The translations under genes and the position numbers were made by a program. From Variovorax sp. OV700 (GTDB lineage Bacteria > Pseudomonadota > Gammaproteobacteria > Burkholderiales > Burkholderiaceae_C), in contig NZ_FNDR01000015.1 in assembly GCF_900099805.1 (NCBI RefSeq), forward strand, positions 1 to 64,000: 64,000 nucleotides of DNA, written 5' to 3'. Each line of letters opens with the position of its first letter. Positions within the stretch are counted from its first letter, which is position 1. Shown here in pieces: positions 27,361 through 35,903 of this stretch. The notes below the pieces were generated by a model, which worked only from the letters and a program-made list of their open reading frames with translations, had not been told where the DNA came from and did no database searches.

Positions 27361-27678
27361 TCAGTCCAGCGAGAGGAACACGCGGCCCGCCTCGATCCTC
27401 ACGGGGTACGAGCGGATCGCCTCGGTCACGGGGGCGCAGGTCGGCTTGCCGTTGCGCACGTCGAACTTGCCCTGGTGCAGCGGGCATTCGATCTCGTGCC
27501 CTTCGAGAAAGCCTTCGCACAAGCGCGCATGGCCGTGGGTGCACACGTTGTCGGTCGCGTAGATCTGGCCGTCCACGTTGTACAGCGCGATGTCGCGTCC
27601 GCCGACCACCATGCCGACCACATCATCGGTGGGCACATCGTCGACGGTTGCGGCGTCGGTCCATTGGGAATCGCTCAT
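27361..27678 (-). CDS. nagAb: Rieske-type ferredoxin
   Basis: 105 aa from the ATG at 27678. Rieske motifs CTHGHARLCEGFLEG and CPLHQGKFD give the two Cys and two His that hold the [2Fe-2S] cluster. It shuttles electrons from the reductase to the terminal oxygenase. It starts 9 bases after the small subunit stop. Confidence 0.92.
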   Translation of the reverse strand: MSDSQWTDAATVDDVPTDDVVGMVVGGRDIALYNVDGQIYATDNVCTHGHARLCEGFLEGHEIECPLHQGKFDVRNGKPTCAPVTEAIRSYPVRIEAGRVFLSLD

Positions 27679-27686
27679 GGCTGGCC

Positions 27687-28157
27687 TCAGAGGGGATAGA
27701 TGACGGAGTTGGGGATCATTTCGCTGTCGTAGATGACCTGGCGCGAGGCGAATTTCAGTCCCTCTTCGGTGCGCACGACGACGTCGATGTAGCGACCCAC
27801 GCTGAAGACGCTCGAGAGTTCGGACAGCTTGGTGCGGAACACCGCGTAGTTGGCCTCGCACTCGAAGCGGTCCGCCTCGGCCTTCAGCACGAGCGGCGTC
27901 CCGACGACGTGGCGCTGGTAGTAGGGGTCGTGGAACAAGGTCTCGCGAATGCCGTAGACGCGGTCCTTCAGCATGCCCTTGCTCTCGAACGACAGCGTGG
28001 CCAGCGGAAAGCCGCGGTCGTAGTTCTCGCGCGGCTGCAGCCGGTAGCTGCAGTCGTCCGTGAAGAACTCCGGCCAGAGTTCCCATTCGCCGGAGCTCAC
28101 GGCCTGGGCATAGCGGGCGTAGAGCTGGGTCAGGTCGAAGTAGTCCTGGAAGTTCAT
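27687..28157 (-). CDS. nagH: Salicylate 5-hydroxylase small (beta) subunit
   Basis: 156 aa. Ring-hydroxylating oxygenase beta subunit fold: YFDLTQLYARYAQAVSSGEW at the start and VGRYIDVVVRTEEGL, SRQVIYDSEMIPNSVIYPL at the end. It forms the structural partner of the large subunit and begins 1 base after its stop codon, so the two are translated together. Confidence 0.9.
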   Translation of the reverse strand: MNFQDYFDLTQLYARYAQAVSSGEWELWPEFFTDDCSYRLQPRENYDRGFPLATLSFESKGMLKDRVYGIRETLFHDPYYQRHVVGTPLVLKAEADRFECEANYAVFRTKLSELSSVFSVGRYIDVVVRTEEGLKFASRQVIYDSEMIPNSVIYPL

Positions 28158-28158
28158 C

Positions 28159-29424
28159 TCAAGCCTCCATGACCTTGCGCCAGTACTCGTACATGCCCCG
28201 GATCAGCGTCTCGGTCACCATGTGGTCCGTGTCGCCGACCTCGCGGCCGCCGAGCTCGGCGAGCGTGCGGTGGAAAGGCTTCTGTTCGAAGCCCTTCTGC
28301 GAAAGCTCGATCACCTCGCCGTCGTCGGCCGAGACGAAGCCTGCCGGTCCGAAGAGATTGGCCTGGCGCAGCCGCCGCTGTGTCATCGCATCGTCGTCGT
28401 CCTCGAAGCCGAAGTGCGTCCACACGAAATCGAAGGCGCCGGGGCCGCTCGGCTGGATGTGCCGGGTCGAGACACTGTTGACCTGCTGCTGGAAGATCAC
28501 GCTCGGGAACAGCGTCATCATCACCGCCGTGGGGCCTTTCCACCACGGCTCGGGCACGATGTCCAGAAAGCGGTCGTCGTTGAGCTTCATGCTTTCCTTG
28601 AAGCTCGATACCTGCGTGACTTCGGCGGCCTTGCCGCTGGCGCCGCGGGTCGAGATCATGGCGGCGTGCCGATGATGGCTGTCCATCTTCAGCTCCGACT
28701 TGTTGTCCGCACGCCAGAGCCCGAAGGTGACGAACCACGTGTGCAGCAGGCCCGGGTGGTAGGGGTCCTTGATGTTCTCCTGCATCAGCTTCCAGTTGCC
28801 CGGAATGCGCTGGCGGTTGTAGCCGAGGATCGTCAGCTTGCGGCCGTTGAAGAGGCGGTCGAAGTAGCCCAGGATTTCCGGACCCATGAAGTCTTCGAGC
28901 GACTCCACGTCCGCATCGAAGGACGCAAACACCACGCCGCCGCGGGTCGCGACCTTGAGCTTGTTGAGGCCGTGGTCGGCGGGCTTGAAGTCGGCCGGCA
29001 TCCCGCCGTTGACCTTGCCGTCCTGCTTGACGCCGCGTCGGAAGGGCACGCCTTGCAGATCGCCGCCAAGCGAGTAGTTCCACTGGTGGTAGGGGCAGGT
29101 GAACCCGCTGGCTTTGCGGTTGCCGTGCCGCTCGCGGCAGAACTGCATGCCGCGGTGCGCGCACACGTTCTCCACCACGCTGATGGAGTCCTCGGCATCC
29201 CGCACCATGATCACCGAGCGTTCGCCGACGACGGTGCGCTTGAAATCGCCGACCTCCGGAATCTCGGCTTCCAGGCCCACATAGCACCAGTGGCCGCGGT
29301 AGAACAGGCGCTCGAGCTCGCGCCGGTGCTGATCGGCATCGGTGTAGGCCATGAAGGGGATGCGGCTGGTGCCCTTGTCTTCCCAGTGGATCTTCTGGGG
29401 AAAGACTGCTGACGTGTCGTCCAT
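28159..29424 (-). CDS. nagG: Salicylate 5-hydroxylase large (alpha) subunit
   Basis: 421 aa from the ATG at 29424. Rieske centre CAHRGMQFC followed by CPYHQWNY (about 88-118); mononuclear iron site ENIKDPYHPGLLHTW (about 215-229) with both His ligands and Asp further on. It hydroxylates salicylate at C5 to gentisate. Wording and length match NagG rather than dioxygenases that make cis-diols; anthranilate or another ortho-substituted benzoate is an alternative substrate. First gene of the operon, divergent from the NahR/NagR-like regulator. Confidence 0.9.
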   Translation of the reverse strand: MDDTSAVFPQKIHWEDKGTSRIPFMAYTDADQHRRELERLFYRGHWCYVGLEAEIPEVGDFKRTVVGERSVIMVRDAEDSISVVENVCAHRGMQFCRERHGNRKASGFTCPYHQWNYSLGGDLQGVPFRRGVKQDGKVNGGMPADFKPADHGLNKLKVATRGGVVFASFDADVESLEDFMGPEILGYFDRLFNGRKLTILGYNRQRIPGNWKLMQENIKDPYHPGLLHTWFVTFGLWRADNKSELKMDSHHRHAAMISTRGASGKAAEVTQVSSFKESMKLNDDRFLDIVPEPWWKGPTAVMMTLFPSVIFQQQVNSVSTRHIQPSGPGAFDFVWTHFGFEDDDDAMTQRRLRQANLFGPAGFVSADDGEVIELSQKGFEQKPFHRTLAELGGREVGDTDHMVTETLIRGMYEYWRKVMEA

Positions 29425-29515
29425 GTGTTGTCTCCTGTGCGGCCATGTTGCATGGGCCGCTCGTCTCGTGGTACCCGATGATCGGCAGTTCGGCCCCATC
29501 GTTCAATAGAATGTG

Positions 29516-29540
29516 CCGAATACCTCATATAGATTTCGCG
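29516..29540. promoter_or_regulatory. Imperfect dyad in the nagG-nagR divergent region
   Basis: CGAAT at 29517-29521 and ATTTCG at 29533-29538 form an imperfect, AT-rich dyad immediately before the LysR gene. LysR regulators usually bind such imperfect sites beside their own promoter. It does not match the NahR consensus clearly, so this is tentative. Confidence 0.3.
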
Positions 29541-29541
29541 A

Positions 29542-30468
29542 ATGGGAGCCGGCGTGGAGCTCAAGGACATCGACCTCAACCTGCTGGTGGTGTTCAACCA
29601 GCTGCTCATCGATCGACGGGTGTCGAAGGTGGCGACGAATCTCGGCCTCTCGCAGCCAGGCGTGAGCAACGCGTTGGCGCGTCTGCGCAAGCTGACCGAC
29701 GACCCCCTGTTTCTTCGAACGCCGAAAGGCATGGAACCGACGCCGTTCGCCGAACAGCTGGCCGCACCCACGGCGAGCGCGCTGCAAACGATCCATGCCG
29801 CGATCAACCAGCGCAGCTCGTTCGATCCGGCCACCTCGACGCGCGCCTTCACCATCGGCATGACCGACATCGGGGAAATCTATTTTTTGCCCAAGCTCAT
29901 GAAGGAGCTGGCGCGCGTGGCACCGGGCCTGTCGCTCAGCACCGTTCGCAACACGGCGGTCAATCTGCAGGACGAGATGGAATCGGGCCATGTCACGCTC
30001 GCCATTGGCTTGCTGCCGCAACTCAAGAGCGGCTACTTCCAGCGGCGATTGTTCAAGCAGCACTACGTCTGCATGTTTCGCAGCGGCCACGCGCTGGACA
30101 AGCGGCAGATCTCGCTGGCCGAGTTCTCGCAGGCCGACCACGTGGTCGTGGTGTCGGAGGGAACCGGTCACGGCAAGGCCGACGAGCTTCTCAGCCGCAA
30201 GAAGATCGATCGCAAGGTCGTCTTGACCGTGCCGCACTACGTGGCGGTCGGGCACATCCTGCACGACTCCGATCTGGTGGCCACGGTCCCCGAGCGGCTC
30301 GCTCAGGCCCTGGCGGGACCCTTCGGGCTGTCATATGTCCGCCACCCGGCCAAGCTGCCGGAGATCGCGATCAGCCTGTTCTGGCATGGGCGGTATCACC
30401 GCGATCCCGCCGTGGCCTGGATGCGTGCCTTGATCATCCGGCTACACGGGGAGGGCGCTTCCGCCTGA
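29542..30468 (+). CDS. nagR: LysR-family regulator, NahR/NagR/DntR type
   Basis: 308 aa from ATG 29542; a GTG at 29554 would match the N-terminus of NahR (MELRDIDLN) better. Close correspondence with NahR throughout: LKDIDLNLLVVFNQLL, LFLRTPKGMEPTPFAEQLA, TIGMTDIGEIYFLPKLM, YFQRRLFKQHYVCMFR and HPAKLPEIAISLFWHGRYHRDP. NahR-type proteins are activated by salicylate, which fits the salicylate hydroxylase operon transcribed divergently from here. Confidence 0.92.
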   Translation: MGAGVELKDIDLNLLVVFNQLLIDRRVSKVATNLGLSQPGVSNALARLRKLTDDPLFLRTPKGMEPTPFAEQLAAPTASALQTIHAAINQRSSFDPATSTRAFTIGMTDIGEIYFLPKLMKELARVAPGLSLSTVRNTAVNLQDEMESGHVTLAIGLLPQLKSGYFQRRLFKQHYVCMFRSGHALDKRQISLAEFSQADHVVVVSEGTGHGKADELLSRKKIDRKVVLTVPHYVAVGHILHDSDLVATVPERLAQALAGPFGLSYVRHPAKLPEIAISLFWHGRYHRDPAVAWMRALIIRLHGEGASA

Positions 30469-30521
30469 GGCCGCGCCGGCAGCAGAAGTGTCGGATATGT
30501 CCTGTCACGAGTGCAGGCTGG

Positions 30522-31340
30522 TCACGCACCCGCGCGCCAACCAAGGCGGCTCGATGCTTCTGCGGCCGCATGGCGAACAGCTGACGCGGCACTGGAGTTC
30601 CAGTCGGCCGAAAAACTGTCCTGATGCCCCAGTGCCGTGATCACGACCACGGGTTCGCCGTCGTGATCGAGGACGGGCGCACTGAAAGCGTTGACGCCGG
30701 GAATCGGCTTTCCCTCGGCGCGTGTGACGCCATGGTCGCGGAGCTCCGCCACAGCCTCGCGCAGTTCCCTGGTCTTCGGCTTCAGCAGCAGCGCCTTCCG
30801 GTCTTCCGGATCGCCGAGCGCCACCGCCATGGCCTTCTCGATGCGCTCGGCGGGCAGCACGGCTGCAAAGGCGCGGCCGGTGGCCGTGCCGAGGATCGAC
30901 ATCACGGTGCCGGCGCGCATCGAGACGTGCAGCGGTTCGCGCGCCTCGATCATCCGGATGATCGTCGGCCCGAAGTTGCCCCAGATGGCCACCGCCACCG
31001 CGTGTCCGGTGGAGGCGGCCAGCTGCTGGGCGATGGGCAGCGCCACCCGTACAGGATCCAGCTGGTGCAGGCACGTCAGTCCCAGCCGCAATGCGGTGGG
31101 GCCGAGCGCATAGCGGCCGGTCTCGGCTTCCTGTTCGATCAACCCGAGCTTGCCGAAGCTCACCAGGTACGGGTGTGCGCGTGAAGCGGGAAGACCGGAT
31201 CGGCTCGAGAGGTCGCTGAGCGTCAGGGGCGTCTGGCTGTCGGCCAGCGCAAGCAGCAATCGCCCCCCCACCTCGATCGCCTGGACGGCCCGCTGCGCCT
31301 TGTCTTCCTTCGCGGCTTCTTCGGGATGGCTGTCTCGCAT
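30522..31340 (-). CDS. IclR-family transcriptional regulator
   Basis: 272 aa from the ATG at 31340, preceded by GAAAGG; a TTG at 31352 gives four extra residues. DNA-binding part: LTLSDLSSRSGLPASRAHPYLVSFGKLGLIEQ; effector domain from about 105 with VSMRAGTVMSILGTATGRAFAA and the C-terminal FSAPVLDHDGEPVVVITALG. Divergent from the metallo-hydrolase/monooxygenase cassette, with CAAA-N4-TTTG elements in the space between. Probably the cassette's regulator. Confidence 0.9.
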   Translation of the reverse strand: MRDSHPEEAAKEDKAQRAVQAIEVGGRLLLALADSQTPLTLSDLSSRSGLPASRAHPYLVSFGKLGLIEQEAETGRYALGPTALRLGLTCLHQLDPVRVALPIAQQLAASTGHAVAVAIWGNFGPTIIRMIEAREPLHVSMRAGTVMSILGTATGRAFAAVLPAERIEKAMAVALGDPEDRKALLLKPKTRELREAVAELRDHGVTRAEGKPIPGVNAFSAPVLDHDGEPVVVITALGHQDSFSADWNSSAASAVRHAAAEASSRLGWRAGA

Positions 31341-31452
31341 ATCGCCTTTCAAGTTGCTGGAAGTCTAGTTCGCTCCCGACGAAGAGATCTGCGACGTGCA
31401 GACCCGCCTGACGTGGCCGAGCGACCTAGGGAAAGTCCGCAAATCCATTTCA

Positions 31453-31504
31453 GCAAATCAGTTTGCCATAAACAAATTTAAGTTGCATACTGCAAATGCG
31501 TTTG
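31453..31504. promoter_or_regulatory. Two CAAA-N4-TTTG palindromes (candidate IclR operators)
   Basis: GCAAA-TCAG-TTTGC at 31453-31466 and CAAA-TGCG-TTTG at 31493-31504, with centres about 39 bases apart and additional CAAAT half-sites at about 31472 and 31511. They lie in an AT-rich patch between the IclR gene and the metallo-hydrolase it faces. Regulatory role inferred. Confidence 0.6.
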
Positions 31505-31538
31505 TTTTAGACAAATATCGATCCCAAGGAGCCCCCGC

Positions 31539-32498
31539 ATGAACACCGCCAAGAAATTCGCCTCCCAAGCTGACCTCGAAGAAAAGCAGATCAGCTTCGC
31601 GAGGCTCTCGGAACACGCCTGGGCCTATACCGCCGAAGGCGACCCGAACACCGGCATCATCGTGGGCGACGACTGCGTGCTGGTGGCCGACACCCAAGCC
31701 ACGCCGGCCATGGCGCAAGACGTGGTCAGGCGCATTCGCGAGGTGACCGACAAGCCGATCAAGTACGTGGTGCTCACCCACTATCACGCGGTGCGCGTGC
31801 TGGGCGCGAGCGGCTTCGCGCCGCAACAGATCATCTCGAGCCAGGACACCCGCGACCTGATCGTCGAGCGAGGCGAGCAGGACAAGGCCAGCGAGATCGG
31901 CCGCTTCCCGCGCCTGTTCCAGAACGTCGAGACGGTGCCGCCGGGCCTGACCTGGCCCACCATGACCTTCACCGGCAAGATGACGCTGTGGCTGGGCAAG
32001 CTCGAGGTGCAACTGCTGCAGCTCGGCCGCGGCCACACCAAGGGCGACACCGTGGTCTGGTTGCCGAAGGACCGGGTGCTGCTCAGCGGCGACCTGGTCG
32101 AGTTCGATGCCACGCCCTACGCAGGGGATGCGTATTTCAAGGATTGGCCGCAGACGCTCGCGAACATCGCGGCGCTCAAGCCCACCGCGCTGGTTCCGGG
32201 CCGCGGCCCCGCGCTGTCGGGCGAAGAGCAGGTCGCAGCCGGCCTCAAGGCCACCGGCGATTTCATCGCCGACGTGCGCGCCTGCGTCGAAGCCGGCGTA
32301 GCTGCGGGCAAGGACCTCCATGCGGTCTACCAGGACACCTTCGCCCAGCTCAAGCCCAAGTACGGCCACTGGGTGATCTTCGACCACTGCATGCCGTTCG
32401 ACGTGACGCGCTGCTACGACGAAGCCACCCAGTACCCGGACCCGCGCATCTGGACGGCCGAGCGCGACGTCGAGATGTGGAAGACATTGGAAGGCTGA
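31539..32498 (+). CDS. Metallo-beta-lactamase-fold protein with altered metal motif
   Basis: 319 aa. MBL fold is shown by GIIVGDDCVLVADTQATP, LGRGHTKGDTVVWLPKDRVLLSGDLVE and the C-terminal FDHCMPFD. The defining HxHxDH motif, however, reads THYHAVRVLG: both the Asp and the final His are replaced (Val, Arg). Only one metal site, or a remodelled site, can be present. It is the first gene of a cassette with a flavin monooxygenase, DUF2783 and a Bug receptor, so it may hydrolyse a ring-opened or ester intermediate; no known function is claimed. Confidence 0.82.
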   Translation: MNTAKKFASQADLEEKQISFARLSEHAWAYTAEGDPNTGIIVGDDCVLVADTQATPAMAQDVVRRIREVTDKPIKYVVLTHYHAVRVLGASGFAPQQIISSQDTRDLIVERGEQDKASEIGRFPRLFQNVETVPPGLTWPTMTFTGKMTLWLGKLEVQLLQLGRGHTKGDTVVWLPKDRVLLSGDLVEFDATPYAGDAYFKDWPQTLANIAALKPTALVPGRGPALSGEEQVAAGLKATGDFIADVRACVEAGVAAGKDLHAVYQDTFAQLKPKYGHWVIFDHCMPFDVTRCYDEATQYPDPRIWTAERDVEMWKTLEG

Positions 32499-32504
32499 TT
32501 GCCT

Positions 32505-32610
32505 TGCTCCCTCCCCTCCCGGGGGAGGGTTGGGGTGGGGGCAGGCAGAGCGCCAGATTCGAGCGCTGTCAGCCCCCATCCCAGCCTTCCCCCAGCGGGG
32601 GAAGGAACAG
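32505..32610. repeat. REP-like inverted repeat pair between two genes of the cassette
   Basis: Two related halves of about 38 bases face each other across about 30 bases. The right half contains a perfect stem, CTTCCCCC (32586-32593), AGC, GGGGGAAG (32597-32604). The left half contains CTCCC and GGGGGAG. Such C/G-rich paired palindromes are dispersed through Burkholderiales genomes. It may also attenuate transcription between the MBL gene and the monooxygenase. Confidence 0.7.
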
Positions 32611-32639
32611 TACAGAAGACAAGGACACGGAGACAACAC

Positions 32640-34277
32640 GTGATCGACTACCAAAGCCTGCGCTTCGACTACAAGCGCCATCCCGACCAGGACGCCGCGG
32701 CGCCGGTGCGCCGCCCCCTGGTCGTCGTCGGCGCAGGCCCGGTGGGGTTGGCGCTGGCCATCGATCTGGCGCAGCACCAGATTCCGGTGGTCCTCCTGGA
32801 CAACGACAACACGCTGTCCACTGGCTCGCGCGCCATCTGCTTTGCGAAGCGCACGCTGGAGATCTTCGATCGGCTCGGCTGTGGCGAGCGCATGGTCGAC
32901 AAGGGCGTGTCCTGGAACGTCGGCCGTGTGTTCTTCAAGAGCGAGGAGATCTACAGCTTTGACCTGCTGCCGGAAGCGGGCCATGCGCGCCCCGCCTTCA
33001 TCAACCTGCAGCAGTACTACGTGGAAGGTTTTCTGGCCGAACGCGTGTCCGAGTTGCCGCTGATCGACCTGCGTTGGAAGAACAAGGTCACGGGCGCCGT
33101 GCAGCGCGCGGACCACGTCGAGCTGACGGTCGAGACCCCCGACGGGCCGTACCGGCTCGAGGCCGACCATGTCGCGGCCTGCGACGGGAGCCGCTCGAGC
33201 ATGCGCGGGCTGCTGGGGCTGGAGAGCAAGGGGCGCCAGTTCAAGGATCGTTTCCTGATCGCCGACGTGAAGATGAAACTCGACCGGCCCGCCGAGCGCT
33301 GGTTCTGGTTCGACCCTGAATTTCACCGCAACCAGAGCGTGCTGCTGCACATGCAGCCCGACAACGTCTGGCGCATCGACTTCCAGCTCGGCTGGGATGC
33401 CGACCCGGAAGAAGAGAAGAAGCCAGAAAAGATCATTCCCCGCGTCAAGGCACTGCTGGGCGAAGACGCGCAGTTCGATCTTGAATGGGCGAGCGTCTAC
33501 ACCTTCTCGTGCCTGCGGATGGATCGGTTCCGGCAGGGCCGCGTGTTCTTCGCGGGCGATTCGGCGCACGGTGTTTCACCCTTCGGCGCCCGCGGCGCCA
33601 ACTCGGGCGTGCAGGATGCCGAGAACCTGGCCTGGAAGCTGGCCGCGGTCCTGCGGCACCAGGCGCCCGATGCGCTGCTCGACAGCTATGGCCACGAACG
33701 CGAATACGCGGCCGACGAGAACATCCTCAACTCGACGCGCGCCACCGACTTCATCACGCCGAAGAGCGAGATCAGCAGATTGTTCCGGGACGCGGTTCTG
33801 GAGCTCGCGAAGTCCCATGCTTTTGCGCGAACCCTGGTCAACAGCGGCCGGCTGTCCGTGCCGGCCACGCTGCGCACCTCGGCGTTGAACACGCCGGACA
33901 CCGACGCTTTCCAAGGAGGCATGGTGCCGGGCGCCGTGGCGGCGGACGCGCCGGTGATCTGCGCCGACGGCAAAGCGGGCTGGCTGCTGCGGGAAGCAGG
34001 GCGCTGCGCGTTCACGGCGGTGGTGTTCGGCGACGGCGAGACGGCGGACCGCGCGGCGCGCGCCGTGGCCGAAGCCGGCGCCGCCGCCGGTGTGCCCATC
34101 GCGACGGTGCGCGTCCCGATCGACGAACCGCATGTGCTGGCAACCCGGCGCTACGACGCGCAGGCCGGCACGGTCTACCTGCTGCGCCCCGACCAGCACG
34201 TATGCGCGCGTTGGCGCCGGGCCGACGCCGGCATCGTGCGTGCCGCGCTCGATCGCGCGCTTTGCTGCAACGCCTGA
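32640..34277 (+). CDS. FAD-dependent aromatic-ring monooxygenase
   Basis: 545 aa. The start is the GTG at 32640 with GGAG 8 bases upstream; translation VIDYQSLRFDYKRHPDQ. Motifs: VVVGAGPVGLALAIDLAQ (ADP-binding, about 28-45), ACDGSRSSMRGLLG (DG motif) and FFAGDSAHGVSPFGARGAN (FAD binding, about 303-321). The C-terminal domain is thioredoxin-like as in MhpA/PheA-type hydroxylases. Substrate is probably a phenolic acid; the particular phenol cannot be read from sequence. Co-directional with the MBL gene and DUF2783. Confidence 0.88.
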   Translation: MIDYQSLRFDYKRHPDQDAAAPVRRPLVVVGAGPVGLALAIDLAQHQIPVVLLDNDNTLSTGSRAICFAKRTLEIFDRLGCGERMVDKGVSWNVGRVFFKSEEIYSFDLLPEAGHARPAFINLQQYYVEGFLAERVSELPLIDLRWKNKVTGAVQRADHVELTVETPDGPYRLEADHVAACDGSRSSMRGLLGLESKGRQFKDRFLIADVKMKLDRPAERWFWFDPEFHRNQSVLLHMQPDNVWRIDFQLGWDADPEEEKKPEKIIPRVKALLGEDAQFDLEWASVYTFSCLRMDRFRQGRVFFAGDSAHGVSPFGARGANSGVQDAENLAWKLAAVLRHQAPDALLDSYGHEREYAADENILNSTRATDFITPKSEISRLFRDAVLELAKSHAFARTLVNSGRLSVPATLRTSALNTPDTDAFQGGMVPGAVAADAPVICADGKAGWLLREAGRCAFTAVVFGDGETADRAARAVAEAGAAAGVPIATVRVPIDEPHVLATRRYDAQAGTVYLLRPDQHVCARWRRADAGIVRAALDRALCCNA

Positions 34278-34288
34278 AGGATATTGCC

Positions 34289-34495
34289 ATGCCGCAAACC
34301 ACCGCCGCGCACCTGACGACCGCACCGAACATCGATGCGCCTGACGATTTCTACGAGGCACTGATCGAAGCGCATCAGGGTCTCTCCTCGGACGAAAGCC
34401 ACGCCTTCAATGCGCGGCTGGTGCTCGTGCTGGCCAATCACATCGGATCGCTGGCCGTGCTGCGCGAGGCATTCGCCGCCGCAACACGCCAGTGA
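34289..34495 (+). CDS. DUF2783 protein
   Basis: 68 aa, ATG at 34289. The body NIDAPDDFYEALIEAHQGLS, then SHAFNARLVLVLANHIGSLAVLREA matches DUF2783, a small all-helical family. It begins 11 bases after the monooxygenase stop. In this family position next to flavin hydroxylases it may be a partner or stabilising subunit, but no function is known to me. Confidence 0.82.
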   Translation: MPQTTAAHLTTAPNIDAPDDFYEALIEAHQGLSSDESHAFNARLVLVLANHIGSLAVLREAFAAATRQ

Positions 34496-34527
34496 ATCAG
34501 CACTCATAACCACCGGAGACAAAACCC

Positions 34528-35484
34528 ATGATTCGCCTTTTCCTGACCGGCCTCGCGTTGGCCGCAACAACCCATCTCGCCATTGCACAAGACACCAAGC
34601 CCATCGAATGGGTGGTCGGCTACGCCGCAGGCGGCGGCTCTGATTCCGTCGCACGCGCCACGGCCGAGACGATGTCCAAGAGTCTGGCCCGGCCTGTCGT
34701 CATCAACAACAAGCCAGGTGCGGCGACCAACATCGCTGCCGACTATGTGGCTCGCTCGAAGGACTACGGCAGTGTCATGCTGACGGCGGACTTCGCGACC
34801 CTCGCAGCCAACCCGTTCCTGTTTTCCAAGCTCAGCTACAACGCCGAGAAAGACCTCGCGCCGGTCGGCATGCTGGCGCGCTTTCCGCTCGTTCTGGTGG
34901 TCGGTCCCCAGGTGCCGGCGAAGAACTTCAAGGAATTCATCGCCTGGGCCAAGGCGCAACCCGGCGGTGTGAACTACGCCTCGGCCGGTGCCGGAAGTCC
35001 GCACCATCTGGCCACCGAGTTGCTGCGCGAAAAGACCGGCATCACCATGACGCATGTCGCCTACCGCGGCGCGGCGCCTGCGATGCAGGACATCCTGGGC
35101 GGCCAGGTGCCCTTCATGATGGTCGACACGGCCAGCGGCAATCAGTTCGTGCTGGCCGGCAAGGTCAAGGCCATCGGAGTCGCAAGCGCCAAGCGCATTG
35201 CCACCTTGCCCGACGTGCCGACGCTGGCCGAACAGGGGTTGAGCGATTTCGAGGCCTATGCGTGGCAGGGGCTCGCCGTGCCGAGCGGCGCGCCTGCCGA
35301 CACGGTGGCAAAGCTCAACAAGGCACTGGTCGACGCGCTGAATTCGACCGCGGTGCAAGCACGTTTCCAGGCGCTGGGCGTCGAGGGACTGCCGGGCACG
35401 CCGAACGACATGGCCAAGTATGTCAAGGACGAGCGCGAACGTTGGGGCCGCCTCATCAAGGCGAACGGCATCAAGATCGATTGA
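34528..35484 (+). CDS. Bug/TctC-family periplasmic solute receptor
   Basis: 318 aa. Signal peptide MIRLFLTGLALAATTHLAIA; mature part begins QDTKPIEWVVGYAAGGGSDSVAR. The ligand loop INNKPGAATNIAADYVARS and NYASAGAGSPHHLATELL are typical. It closes the cassette of MBL, monooxygenase and DUF2783 and is separated from DUF2783 by 32 bases with GGAG before the ATG, so it probably captures the substrate of the monooxygenase. Confidence 0.9.
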   Translation: MIRLFLTGLALAATTHLAIAQDTKPIEWVVGYAAGGGSDSVARATAETMSKSLARPVVINNKPGAATNIAADYVARSKDYGSVMLTADFATLAANPFLFSKLSYNAEKDLAPVGMLARFPLVLVVGPQVPAKNFKEFIAWAKAQPGGVNYASAGAGSPHHLATELLREKTGITMTHVAYRGAAPAMQDILGGQVPFMMVDTASGNQFVLAGKVKAIGVASAKRIATLPDVPTLAEQGLSDFEAYAWQGLAVPSGAPADTVAKLNKALVDALNSTAVQARFQALGVEGLPGTPNDMAKYVKDERERWGRLIKANGIKID

Positions 35485-35506
35485 GGTTCGAGCCTGGCAT
35501 GAACGT

Positions 35507-35821
35507 CTACGGCAGAGGAAGCTCGCGCATGAGGTTGCTGCGCACCCACGTGAACGCGCCGGACTGGACGTTGTTCGCTTGCCAGCGGCGGAACTCGGGG
35601 TCGGCCGACAGCGGATCGGTGACCTTCGCGTACTCCGTCGCGTTCTCGAACTGCACGGTCAGAACATAGTTGCCCAGTTCGCCTGCGACCACGCTCCAAA
35701 GCTGAGGGCTGGGTGCGCCATGCTTTTTCCAGAGCGCCGCACCCGCCTTCGCGGCTTCGATGACGGCCTCGAGATCGGCTCCGGGGTTGGGTCGCAGGAC
35801 ATATCGCGCTTCGTAGGCCAT
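35507..35821 (-). CDS. Small dimeric alpha/beta-barrel-like protein
   Basis: 104 aa from the ATG at 35821, preceded by GGAGA. It opens MAYEARYVLRPNPGADLEAV and continues NYVLTVQFENATEYAKVTDPLSADPEF, an order that suggests a ferredoxin-like dimeric alpha/beta-barrel domain (DUF6854/NIPSNAP-like). Convergent with the Bug receptor (22 bases between stops). No catalytic residues can be assigned. Confidence 0.65.
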   Translation of the reverse strand: MAYEARYVLRPNPGADLEAVIEAAKAGAALWKKHGAPSPQLWSVVAGELGNYVLTVQFENATEYAKVTDPLSADPEFRRWQANNVQSGAFTWVRSNLMRELPLP

Positions 35822-35903
35822 AGAAGTCTCCTTCGTCATCGCAAGAGCGACATTGAAGCACCTGGGCGCTCAAGGGGCAATCGCCAATTGCAGCGCCATC
35901 GAT

